This document shows positions 35,426-42,982 of a stretch of 64,000 nucleotides of DNA, piece after piece. This DNA is from Hufsiella ginkgonis. GTDB lineage: Bacteria; Bacteroidota; Bacteroidia; Sphingobacteriales; Sphingobacteriaceae. The stretch is from assembly GCF_009834915.1 (NCBI RefSeq), contig NZ_WVHS01000004.1, positions 124,001 through 188,000 on the forward strand, given 5' to 3'. The notes under the pieces are model-generated. The model was given only the letters and a program-made list of their open reading frames with translations, was not told the DNA's origin and did not search any database. Position 1 is the stretch's first letter; each line of letters opens with the position of its first letter. The translations under genes were made by a program, and so were the position numbers.

Positions 35426-36151
35426 TTAGGGGATGGTTATTTTCTGTACCTGGGTGAAGATACGTTCTGCGGTACCGGTGGTTTTCACCCCGATCCTCGC
35501 AAAAGCGTATTTCTTAAATTGAATGCCTTCGAGTGTTTGTTTTACGAAGGCTTGTCCTGCGGCCGTATAATTTGCCGGGTCGAGGCTGATTTTCACGGTA
35601 ACCGCCGATCCGACCGTTTTAGCAGCTTCCGTAGAAATGATCAGGTTAGTGTTATCTACAAATTCGGTGGCGCCGATCATCAATGTCGACAACTCCACCG
35701 TCTTGCCGGTAACGACCTGGTTCACAGTAAACGTAGCGGTAACAGATTTATCCGCGGCAGCATACGTAAAAGTAGCTGCCGTGATATTGAAGTAAGGTGT
35801 TACGGGGACGTCCACTACGGTATTTCCTTTTACTTTCACATCGATGGAGTCGGTAACGTCTGCCCATGGGCCATTACCTCTTAGGCGGACCAGTTTGTAA
35901 TCGCCATCGAACAGGGCAGCGGAATAGCTGCCGTCCTGTGCTACGTAAACGGGGATCTTGGTAAACAACTGGTAACCATGCTGCCATAATTCGAGCTGCA
36001 CGCCATTGGTTCGAACGGGAACCGGCGTACCGTTATAAGTTACCTTACCCGAAAGCATCGATTTTGGGGGTTCATAGTTATCTTTCGCACAGTTCGTCAA
36101 TAAAAAGACAGACAGGGCAAACAGGGTGTATAATGAGATCTTGAGTTTCAT
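35426..36151 (-). CDS. DUF3823 lipoprotein of the SusCD system
   Basis: A 241-residue lipoprotein with lipobox LLTNC (Cys21). The N-terminal block LSGKVTYNGTPVPVRTNGVQLELWQHG is a carboxypeptidase-regulatory-like beta sandwich; a second beta domain follows (about 125-240). DUF3823 proteins occur beside susD in Bacteroidota polysaccharide loci and are thought to be surface glycan-binding proteins. It starts 8 bases after susD and ends at the terminator, so it is the third gene of the SusCD unit. Confidence 0.85.
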   Translation of the reverse strand: MKLKISLYTLFALSVFLLTNCAKDNYEPPKSMLSGKVTYNGTPVPVRTNGVQLELWQHGYQLFTKIPVYVAQDGSYSAALFDGDYKLVRLRGNGPWADVTDSIDVKVKGNTVVDVPVTPYFNITAATFTYAAADKSVTATFTVNQVVTGKTVELSTLMIGATEFVDNTNLIISTEAAKTVGSAVTVKISLDPANYTAAGQAFVKQTLEGIQFKKYAFARIGVKTTGTAERIFTQVQKITIP

Positions 36152-36159
36152 AATAGTTA

Positions 36160-38040
36160 TTATTGGAATGGGTTACGTATTACTTTACCGCCGCTATTGT
36201 CAATTACAGATTGGTTTATGAACGTGTAATAATTAAACAGCTGGAAATTGCGCGGCGCTTTAAAACGGGGAGCGATCATTTTCACGAACACGTATTTGCC
36301 GTCTTTCGAAGCATCGCCGGGACGGATCACCCGGTACGGATAAAGCGCGTACAGCATTGCATCCGCATTATTCGGATTGCCGTTCCACACGATGTGGGCG
36401 ATCCGCCAGCGTTTCATGTCCCAAAGGCGGTGATCCTCAAAAGCCAGCTCCACTTTGCGTTCGTTCCTGATCTTGTCCATGGTAAGCGTAGTGGCATTCA
36501 GGCTGTTGGCCGGGAAGCCTGCACGCTCCCTGATCGCGTTTACATAAGTCAACGCGTCCGTAGTCTGGCCCAGCTCGAAAGCGGCTTCGCTTGCATTTAA
36601 GTACATTTCGCCGAGGCGGAACCATACCCACCAAACATCGGTACCAATACCCCTGGTGCTTGTGCCTGCGCCGGCGTCGAGGAATTTCCGGATATAAAAC
36701 CCGCTGTTAGAAACCTCCTGGATAGTGCGATGCGGGCCGGATGTTCCTGTTAATAATTTACCATCCGTGTAACTGGCACCGAGGGAGCTTCCTTCCACCG
36801 TACTATAAGTACTCGTAGCTGCGTTCCATACCAGCACACCAGCCTGCATTTGCACCGGCAGCCCTTTAAAACTGCTTCCCGGGTAAATAACCGTTCCATA
36901 TAAGCGGGCATCCTTGTTGGCGAAAATGTCCTGTGGATTATCGTAATAGATGTAGTCTGTATTGGCGGCATTACGGATCTTAAGGGCGCCATTGGAGCCG
37001 TCGAGATATTCGTAACTTTCTACCAGGTTAAGAGAGGGCGTGATTGCCGAAGATCCCAGGTTATCCTCCCGGATCCCTAACGGGATGTTGTTATAGGAGA
37101 ACCCGTGTTTCTTGCTTTTTGCACTCAGGTAATCTTTCACAAAAATGGCCTCTTTATTACCGATCTTCTTTACCACTGCTTCGTAAAAGTTTTCACCCAG
37201 GTTACCCGGGTTGCCTTTATAAAGCGTAAACAGGCCGCTGTTGATAATTTCTTTCGAAGCATCGAGAGACTTTTGGAAGTATTCATTCGCTCTTGCTAAT
37301 GGAATCCCCACCTCTCCCCCGGGGAGGGTGATCGGCGAAGCCAGCTGGGCATTGTATTTGGCAATAGAACCGGCATACAGCATTGCCCTGCTTTTTAAGG
37401 CCATTGCGGTGTATTTGGTGGCCTTGGTATTGCTTGCGGTTGAGCCGGTTACGTTACCCAGGTCATTTTTGATGGCATCGAGCTCGGAAGCGATGAAATC
37501 ATACACTTCCGCTTCTTTGGCACGGGCCGTTTGCAGGGGCGAAGGATCGCCGCTGTAATCATAGATCAACTGCTTGGTTACCAGCGGTACGCCTCCCATA
37601 CGTTTTACCATTTCGAAATAATCGAAGGCGCGGATAAAGCGCAGCTCGCCTTTAAATTGCGCCTTTTGCGCGGCAGAAAGTTTAGTACTGTACAGGTCGA
37701 TACTTTCGAGGGCCAGGTTGATGTCCCTGATCAGGCCATAATCCCATAAATACCAGCTGCCGCTGCCATAACTGGTGATGTTGTTCCTGCCGTCCTCACC
37801 GGTATATCCAGACCACATCGCATCGTCATAATTTGCCATGTTGGTCCAGTTATCCATGCTTTGCTCGCTCGGCAGCCGGTCGTAATAATTGGCCAATAAC
37901 CCAAGGATCTGTTTGCTGTCATTCCATACCTGTTCTTCAAGTATGATCGTTTTGGGAGTTCGTTCCAGGAAATCTTCTTTACAGGACGAGCCCGTCATGA
38001 TAAATATTCCCAGGATCAACCCTTTATATAGTGTTTTCAT
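36160..38040 (-). CDS. SusD/RagB family outer-membrane glycan-binding lipoprotein
   Basis: A 626-residue surface lipoprotein (lipobox GSSC, Cys20 from the ATG at 38040; the frame also opens with a TTG at 38052). Typical SusD layout: N-terminal SusD-like TPR region with QILGLLANYYDRLPSE and FIRAFDYFEMVKRMGGVPLV near 135, and the C-terminal RagB domain with YVNAIRERAG, ERKVELAFEDHRLWDMKRW near 550. It forms the lid over the SusC barrel. It lies 12 bases after susC; ligand is probably arabino-oligosaccharide by context. Confidence 0.95.
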   Translation of the reverse strand: MKTLYKGLILGIFIMTGSSCKEDFLERTPKTIILEEQVWNDSKQILGLLANYYDRLPSEQSMDNWTNMANYDDAMWSGYTGEDGRNNITSYGSGSWYLWDYGLIRDINLALESIDLYSTKLSAAQKAQFKGELRFIRAFDYFEMVKRMGGVPLVTKQLIYDYSGDPSPLQTARAKEAEVYDFIASELDAIKNDLGNVTGSTASNTKATKYTAMALKSRAMLYAGSIAKYNAQLASPITLPGGEVGIPLARANEYFQKSLDASKEIINSGLFTLYKGNPGNLGENFYEAVVKKIGNKEAIFVKDYLSAKSKKHGFSYNNIPLGIREDNLGSSAITPSLNLVESYEYLDGSNGALKIRNAANTDYIYYDNPQDIFANKDARLYGTVIYPGSSFKGLPVQMQAGVLVWNAATSTYSTVEGSSLGASYTDGKLLTGTSGPHRTIQEVSNSGFYIRKFLDAGAGTSTRGIGTDVWWVWFRLGEMYLNASEAAFELGQTTDALTYVNAIRERAGFPANSLNATTLTMDKIRNERKVELAFEDHRLWDMKRWRIAHIVWNGNPNNADAMLYALYPYRVIRPGDASKDGKYVFVKMIAPRFKAPRNFQLFNYYTFINQSVIDNSGGKVIRNPFQ

Positions 38041-38052
38041 ATTCAAAATCAA

Positions 38053-41000
38053 TTACAAGGTTAAGTTGAAACCAAAATTATACAGGCGTTGCTGCGGGTA
38101 GATCAGTCCGCCGGAAGAGCTGATCTCCGGGTCGATCTCGAAATCCTTCACGGAGTCGAAAGAGAACAGGTTAGATCCGTTCGCATAAACGCGAAGTTTG
38201 GACACACCCACCCTTTTCATCAGCTTTTGCGGAAAAGTATAACCCACCTCGAGATTCCTCAGCCTGAAATAGCTTACATTGGTTAGCCAGAACTGGTTTT
38301 GGCGGAAGTTTGCATGGCCTGTTTCATTTCTCCGCAGCGCCGGGTAAGTTCCGGGGATCCAGGCGCTGTTCAGGTCGTAGGGGTTTTCGCGGTGCCAGCG
38401 GTCCGTGAACATATATTTTGGCGAGTTACCATTATTCTGGAAAGGGAATTTCAATTCCACATCCCTGGAGAAGCTTTGCATGGTCGCTCCCGAGAAATCA
38501 GCAGCCAGGTTTATTCCTTTGAAGCCTACACTCAGGCTCGATCCATAGCTCATATACGGTGTGGCACCTGTGGCATAGCCGATGGGGCGCTGGTCTTCCG
38601 TGGTGATAATTCCATCGCCATTAGAATCCTTGTACATAAAATCGCCTGGGAGCTGGGTGCGGTTACCCTGCCCGTCGTTATTAACTTTATAGTTATCGAT
38701 TTCCTGTTGCGACTGGAAACGGCCCACAATCTCATAACCGAAGTTGATGCCGGTCCAGCGATCTATAGCAGAGTTCCGGTAATAATCCCAGGAGTTGCCC
38801 CGGCGGGGTTTGTATTGCGCAATATTCCGGCTCCTGCCGATCGTTCCGTTGGCGGAGATCGAGAAGTCTATCTTTCCCAACCGTTTATCAAAGCTTAGTA
38901 AACCTTCCACGCCCCGGGTCTCATCAGAATTCAGGTTCTCGTTCGGCAGGGTGTAACCTGCTTCGCTCGGCAGCAACACGTCGTACTTAGAAGCCGGCAA
39001 GCCCGATCTTTTACGTTTAAAAATGTCGAACTGGCCGGTAAGGCCGTTCAGCATACCAAAATCGAGCCCGAGATTCAGCAGCTTGTTGTTAACCCACGAC
39101 AGATTGGTAATAGGTAAGCCCCTGGGTCTCAAACCGATCACGTAGTTTCCGTCGAGCACCGCGCTTCCGCTGTTAAAATTATACCCGGCGAGGTAGTCAA
39201 AACGGTTAATTCCCGATTCGCTGCCGGTCTCGCCATACGATGCCCTGATCTTTAAATCGTTAACAACGCCACCGATCTTATTCTTGATAAACGGTTCTTC
39301 GGAAAGCCTCCAGCCCACAGACATCCCCGGGAAGAAACCCCAGCGCTTATCGGCCGCATAGAGGTATGAACCGTCATACCGGCCTAACACTTCCAGCAGG
39401 TATTTTTGCTTGTAGCTGTAGTTGATCCTGCCGGTGTACCCAGCCCTCGCTTCTACTTCCCATGCATCTGCCAGAAAATCCTGGTTGGCGAACTGCATGA
39501 TCGGGATATAGTTATTTGGGGGAACCGAGTGAATAGCCAGGTAATCGTTTTCCTGCTCAGACCGTTCGTAAGCCGCTACCGCGGAAAGCGAGTGAAAACC
39601 GAACGATTTTTGGTAGTTCAACTGAAACTGGGCAAAATTGGAAAATATGTTACGTTTGTGTTTTTCTCTCCAGGGATTCTGGTTTCCGCTGGCAAGCGTA
39701 TAAGTATCTGTTGCTGCGTTATAATTATAGGCGTCGTAGGTAAATTCAAACCCGTCGAAATCCTCGTTGGTATAATTATGGGAATAGGTTCCCTTCGCCA
39801 CTAAACCAAAGGGGAAATCATAAGATACATTCAGGTTTACGTTTACGTTCCGGTAGATCTCGTCGATATATCCGGTTACGTCGTTTTTGTAAGTAGCCGG
39901 GTTAACATTCACACTGTGGCCCTGGTTAATGTAGGCCGGGTTATCATTGGCGTACATCGGCTCCGTTGGCCACATGCTCGAAATACTCAAAAGCGGGTTA
40001 AAGTAATCGTCGAGTCCGGGTACGCCCACGTTATGCGCTTTTTGCAACCGGCCGCTGATCTGGGTGCCGATCTTCAATCCTTTGGCAAGACTGGCATCCA
40101 GGTTCGCCTGAAGGTTAGTCCTTCCATAAGTAAAATCCTTGATCAGCGCGTCCTGGTTAATATGGCTTACAGAGAAGTAATAATTGGACCGTTGCGATCC
40201 TCCGGATGCGTTTGCACTCAGGTAGTACTGGGGTACGTTCGGACGTGTCACCGCGTCGAAATAATCGTAGCTTTTATAGCCTTTTTCAGTTCCTGCCTCC
40301 CATTTCGCCAATACATCGGGGGTGAAAAGCAACGAAGGATTCCCCGCAGCAAGCGATTTGTTCTGTTCGGCTTCCAATTGGGCCCTGACGAACTGGCCCG
40401 CATTGGCAGGGTGAGGGTACCGGGTAAAGTTTTGCATCCCGTAATAACTGGTAACATTGATCATCGATGTTTCCCGTTTACCTTTCTTGGTGGTTACCAA
40501 TACCACCCCGTTCGATGCCCGTAATCCGTAAACCGCGGCCGAAGCATCTTTCAGGATCGTAACGCTTTCGATATCTTCAAGCCCAAGGTTATTAAACACG
40601 TTAGCGCCGGAGTTATTGCTGTTAAAGCCAAACGCCGACTGGCTGTCGTTCGTACTGTAAGGCACGCCGTCGATCACGTACAACGGAGTACCCAGGTTCC
40701 TGATCTGCAGGTTGGTGCCGTTACCGGGTCGCGAGTCCTGCGAGCGGGAAGTGATCCCGGGGATTTTCCCCACCAGCGCGTTGGTAGCCGCGACCGCCGG
40801 CGAACGCACAATATCAACCGAATTGATCTGGCTGATTGCACCGGTAACGCTGGCTTTCTGCTGTGTGCCGTATCCTACCACTACTACTTCTTCCAGCGCC
40901 TTAGTGTCGTTTTCAAGCACGACGTTTACGGTACGATCGGCAGGGATGGCAATCTCCTTCGTAAGATAACCAAGGGCCGAAAACACCAGCGTACCGCCGG

Positions 41001-41220
41001 AAGAAGGCACCGTCAGCACAAATGCCCCATCTGCGTTGGTACTGGCACCAACCGTGGTACCCTTTAGCTTGATAGTAGTGCCGATCAAAGGCTCGCCTTT
41101 AGAATCTTTTACGGTCCCCTTTACCTGCACACTTTGCGCAACGGCCAGGTGCAGCCCGGAGACCAATAAAAACAGGGCAACGACGCTACCCCTCAGCAGT
41201 TTTTGTCTGATTCTTTTCAT
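38053..41220 (-). CDS. SusC/RagA family TonB-linked outer-membrane transporter
   Basis: A 1055-residue TonB-dependent transporter. Signal peptide 1-28; carboxypeptidase-regulatory-like domain (about 32-108) with VKGTVKDSKGEPLIGTTI; TonB-box region EEVVVVGYGTQQK near 111; plug domain (about 120-235) with LYVIDGVPYS and ILKDASAAVYGLRASNGVVLVTTKKG; then the 22-strand barrel ending in an aromatic strand FNFGFNLTL. Imports glycan fragments across the outer membrane with SusD. Its upstream region carries a promoter, two copies of the candidate AraR site and a leader hairpin. Confidence 0.96.
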   Translation of the reverse strand: MKRIRQKLLRGSVVALFLLVSGLHLAVAQSVQVKGTVKDSKGEPLIGTTIKLKGTTVGASTNADGAFVLTVPSSGGTLVFSALGYLTKEIAIPADRTVNVVLENDTKALEEVVVVGYGTQQKASVTGAISQINSVDIVRSPAVAATNALVGKIPGITSRSQDSRPGNGTNLQIRNLGTPLYVIDGVPYSTNDSQSAFGFNSNNSGANVFNNLGLEDIESVTILKDASAAVYGLRASNGVVLVTTKKGKRETSMINVTSYYGMQNFTRYPHPANAGQFVRAQLEAEQNKSLAAGNPSLLFTPDVLAKWEAGTEKGYKSYDYFDAVTRPNVPQYYLSANASGGSQRSNYYFSVSHINQDALIKDFTYGRTNLQANLDASLAKGLKIGTQISGRLQKAHNVGVPGLDDYFNPLLSISSMWPTEPMYANDNPAYINQGHSVNVNPATYKNDVTGYIDEIYRNVNVNLNVSYDFPFGLVAKGTYSHNYTNEDFDGFEFTYDAYNYNAATDTYTLASGNQNPWREKHKRNIFSNFAQFQLNYQKSFGFHSLSAVAAYERSEQENDYLAIHSVPPNNYIPIMQFANQDFLADAWEVEARAGYTGRINYSYKQKYLLEVLGRYDGSYLYAADKRWGFFPGMSVGWRLSEEPFIKNKIGGVVNDLKIRASYGETGSESGINRFDYLAGYNFNSGSAVLDGNYVIGLRPRGLPITNLSWVNNKLLNLGLDFGMLNGLTGQFDIFKRKRSGLPASKYDVLLPSEAGYTLPNENLNSDETRGVEGLLSFDKRLGKIDFSISANGTIGRSRNIAQYKPRRGNSWDYYRNSAIDRWTGINFGYEIVGRFQSQQEIDNYKVNNDGQGNRTQLPGDFMYKDSNGDGIITTEDQRPIGYATGATPYMSYGSSLSVGFKGINLAADFSGATMQSFSRDVELKFPFQNNGNSPKYMFTDRWHRENPYDLNSAWIPGTYPALRRNETGHANFRQNQFWLTNVSYFRLRNLEVGYTFPQKLMKRVGVSKLRVYANGSNLFSFDSVKDFEIDPEISSSGGLIYPQQRLYNFGFNLTL

Positions 41221-41246
41221 GAAATTGGTTTTAGTTAGTTAGTTGG

Positions 41247-41265
41247 CCACGGATGTGGTCCGTGG
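41247..41265 (-). ncRNA. Hairpin in the susC leader
   Basis: CCACGGA pairs with TCCGTGG (7 bp, 5-base loop) between the predicted start of transcription near 41280 and the susC ATG at 41220. There is no T-tract after it. It could affect stability or be a pairing site for a small RNA. A similar-position hairpin exists before the second susC. Confidence 0.45.
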
Positions 41266-41285
41266 TGATAATTGGTTATCCTGCG

Positions 41286-41317
41286 CTAAGGTAATGATAG
41301 AATAATTAACTGTCAAT
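41286..41317 (-). promoter_or_regulatory. Promoter of the arabinan susC operon
   Basis: Leftward: ATTG (41314-41317), 20-bp spacer, TACCTTAG (41286-41293), each one base off the Bacteroidota consensus. The -33 box lies within the first copy of the candidate AraR site. Confidence 0.45.
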
Positions 41318-41351
41318 ATAACACTTTAAAAAAACTGTCAACATTACACTT
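41311..41351. promoter_or_regulatory. Two copies of candidate AraR operator between susC and the 41450 gene
   Basis: TGTCAATATAACACTT (41311-41326) and TGTCAACATTACACTT (41336-41351) are 14 of 16 identical and offset by 25 bp. The motif TGT-N-A...T-N-ACA is a pseudo-palindrome. The third good copy precedes araB at 42955. Copy one covers the susC -33 box, which fits repression; the copies may also act on the divergent 41450 gene. Confidence 0.55.
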
Positions 41352-41449
41352 TAAAAATCAACTGATTGATTATCAAGCAAATAATTTTTATATGTGATTT
41401 TTTAAAATAAAAACCAGTACTTACCTTGCATTAACTAATCAATCGTACA

Positions 41450-42109
41450 ATGAAAAATACCACCCGGACTATCCGCGTGTTTATCGCATTGCTCCTGTTT
41501 ACCGGCAACCTGCCGGTACAAGCACAAGTCGTAACGCTTTCACATTACCTGTTCCCCGGCTTTGTTAAGGGTACCGTTAAATTCAAAAACGCTACACAGC
41601 AAGAGGCACAGCTCAATTACAATTCCCTCACACAGGAAATGCTCTTCCTGGATAAAGACACCCCGCTGGCGCTGGACCAGACAGAGAACATCGACACCAT
41701 ATATATACAGGGCCGGAAATTTATTCCCACGGAGAAAGCCTTTTTCGAAGTCGCTACCACAGGCGCCACCCCCTTACTCATCCGTCATAAATGTACGGTG
41801 ATCCCGCCCGGCAAACCGGCAGGCTATGGGTCCACTTCCCAGGCTTCCGGTATTACTACGCTTTCCGGCATCTCCTCCAACCTGTTTTACAAACTCCAGC
41901 TTCCTGCCGACTATAAACTGATCCCCGAAACCGAGTTCCTGCTAAAAAAGGGCAAAGACTATGTGAAGATCACGGGCGTCAAACAGTTTATCACCGCCTT
42001 TCCGGCGAAGTCGGACGCGATTAAGGCTTATGTTAAACAAAATGACCCCAACTTTAAGGACCCTGCCGATCTCGTGAAGCTGGTCGATTTTTGCAACAGG
42101 GCCTCCTGA
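41450..42109 (+). CDS. Exported protein of unknown function, divergent from susC
   Basis: A 219-residue protein with a signal peptide (residues 1-26, cleavage near VQA-Q). The mature part begins with a beta-rich stretch FKNATQQEAQLNYNSLTQEMLFLDK, which resembles periplasmic or surface beta-sandwich proteins of Bacteroidota, and ends in a lysine-rich helical region with FPAKSDAIKAYVKQ. No cysteine lipobox and no catalytic motif are evident. It shares its regulatory region with susC and leads into araR, so it should belong to the arabinose regulon. I do not recognise a family name. Confidence 0.75.
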   Translation: MKNTTRTIRVFIALLLFTGNLPVQAQVVTLSHYLFPGFVKGTVKFKNATQQEAQLNYNSLTQEMLFLDKDTPLALDQTENIDTIYIQGRKFIPTEKAFFEVATTGATPLLIRHKCTVIPPGKPAGYGSTSQASGITTLSGISSNLFYKLQLPADYKLIPETEFLLKKGKDYVKITGVKQFITAFPAKSDAIKAYVKQNDPNFKDPADLVKLVDFCNRAS

Positions 42110-42131
42110 GAATAATCATTAATTTAGCGCT

Positions 42132-42152
42132 CCGGCACTTTGCCGGGGTTTT
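42132..42152 (+). terminator. Terminator after the exported protein gene
   Basis: CCGGC (42132-42136) pairs with GCCGG (42142-42146), followed by GGTTTTG. A weak stem with a short T-tract, 23 bases after the stop. Confidence 0.5.
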
Positions 42153-42215
42153 GTCATCCGTGCACGCAACAGGGCAGGATGCAACTTGAAATTATTATTA
42201 ATATTTTCGCTCCAA

Positions 42216-42923
42216 ATGATCAGGTATTCAGGGCAAACACGCATTCTGGTAGCAGTGGACTGCATAATCTTCGGGTTCGACGGCGAACACCTGAAGCTGT
42301 TACTTATACACCGCGGGTTTGAGCCTGAAAAGGAACAATGGAGCCTCATGGGGGGCTTTATCGGTACCGAAGAAGACCTGGACCAGGCCGCAAACCGCAT
42401 CCTTAAAGAGCTTACCGGCCTCGAAGGCGTTTATCTCGAGCAGTTCCATGCCATGGGCGATCCCAAACGCGACCCCATCGAGCGCACCGTTTGCGTGGCC
42501 TACTTCGCATTGATCGACATCCATAAATACGAAAAACAGATCAGCGACCAATACCGGGCCGAATGGTTCCTGCTAAAAGATATGCCCAGCCTCATATTCG
42601 ATCACCAAAAAATAGTCGAGCTCGCTAAAAAGAAACTACGGTACAAAGCAGCCCTGCATCCAATCCTTTTCGAGCTCCTGCCACCCAAATTTACACTGCC
42701 CCAATTGCAGATGCTTTATGAGGCGATCTACGAAACGGAATTCGACAAACGCAACTTCAGCAGGAAGATCCTCTCTACCGGCCTGCTCGTTAAACAACCC
42801 GATAAAGACAAACGCAGTTCTAAAAAGGGCGCCTTTTACTATAGCCTGCACGAACTGGAGTATAACGACAAGTTCGATGCCTTCCTCAACTTCATACCCA
42901 ATCCGCACGCGCTGATCGCGTGA
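42216..42923 (+). CDS. araR: AraR-type transcriptional regulator (Nudix domain plus winged helix)
   Basis: A 235-residue regulator of the Nudix-related (NrtR/AraR) family known to control L-arabinose genes in Bacteroidota. The N-terminal Nudix fold (about 1-150) has the box with G47 and E53, but where an active enzyme has REUxEE the sequence is RILKEL (61-66), so hydrolase residues are lost. The C-terminal part (about 155-225) is the winged helix with KFTLPQLQMLYEAIYETEFDKRNFSRKI. The ATG at 42216 replaces an earlier TTG. It sits directly before araBDA and probably senses L-arabinose. Confidence 0.92.
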   Translation: MIRYSGQTRILVAVDCIIFGFDGEHLKLLLIHRGFEPEKEQWSLMGGFIGTEEDLDQAANRILKELTGLEGVYLEQFHAMGDPKRDPIERTVCVAYFALIDIHKYEKQISDQYRAEWFLLKDMPSLIFDHQKIVELAKKKLRYKAALHPILFELLPPKFTLPQLQMLYEAIYETEFDKRNFSRKILSTGLLVKQPDKDKRSSKKGAFYYSLHELEYNDKFDAFLNFIPNPHALIA

Positions 42924-42954
42924 TTCCTAAATATTTTTTTTAAAACAAAAAAAT

Positions 42955-42970
42955 AAGTGTTACTTAGACA
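42955..42970 (+). promoter_or_regulatory. Candidate AraR operator before araB
   Basis: AAGTGTTACTTAGACA is the complement form of TGTCTAAGTAACACTT and matches the two susC-promoter copies at 12 of 16 positions shared by all three. It is only 12 bases before the araB ATG, so a bound regulator would block initiation or early elongation. Confidence 0.5.
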
Positions 42971-42982
42971 CGAAATAAACTG

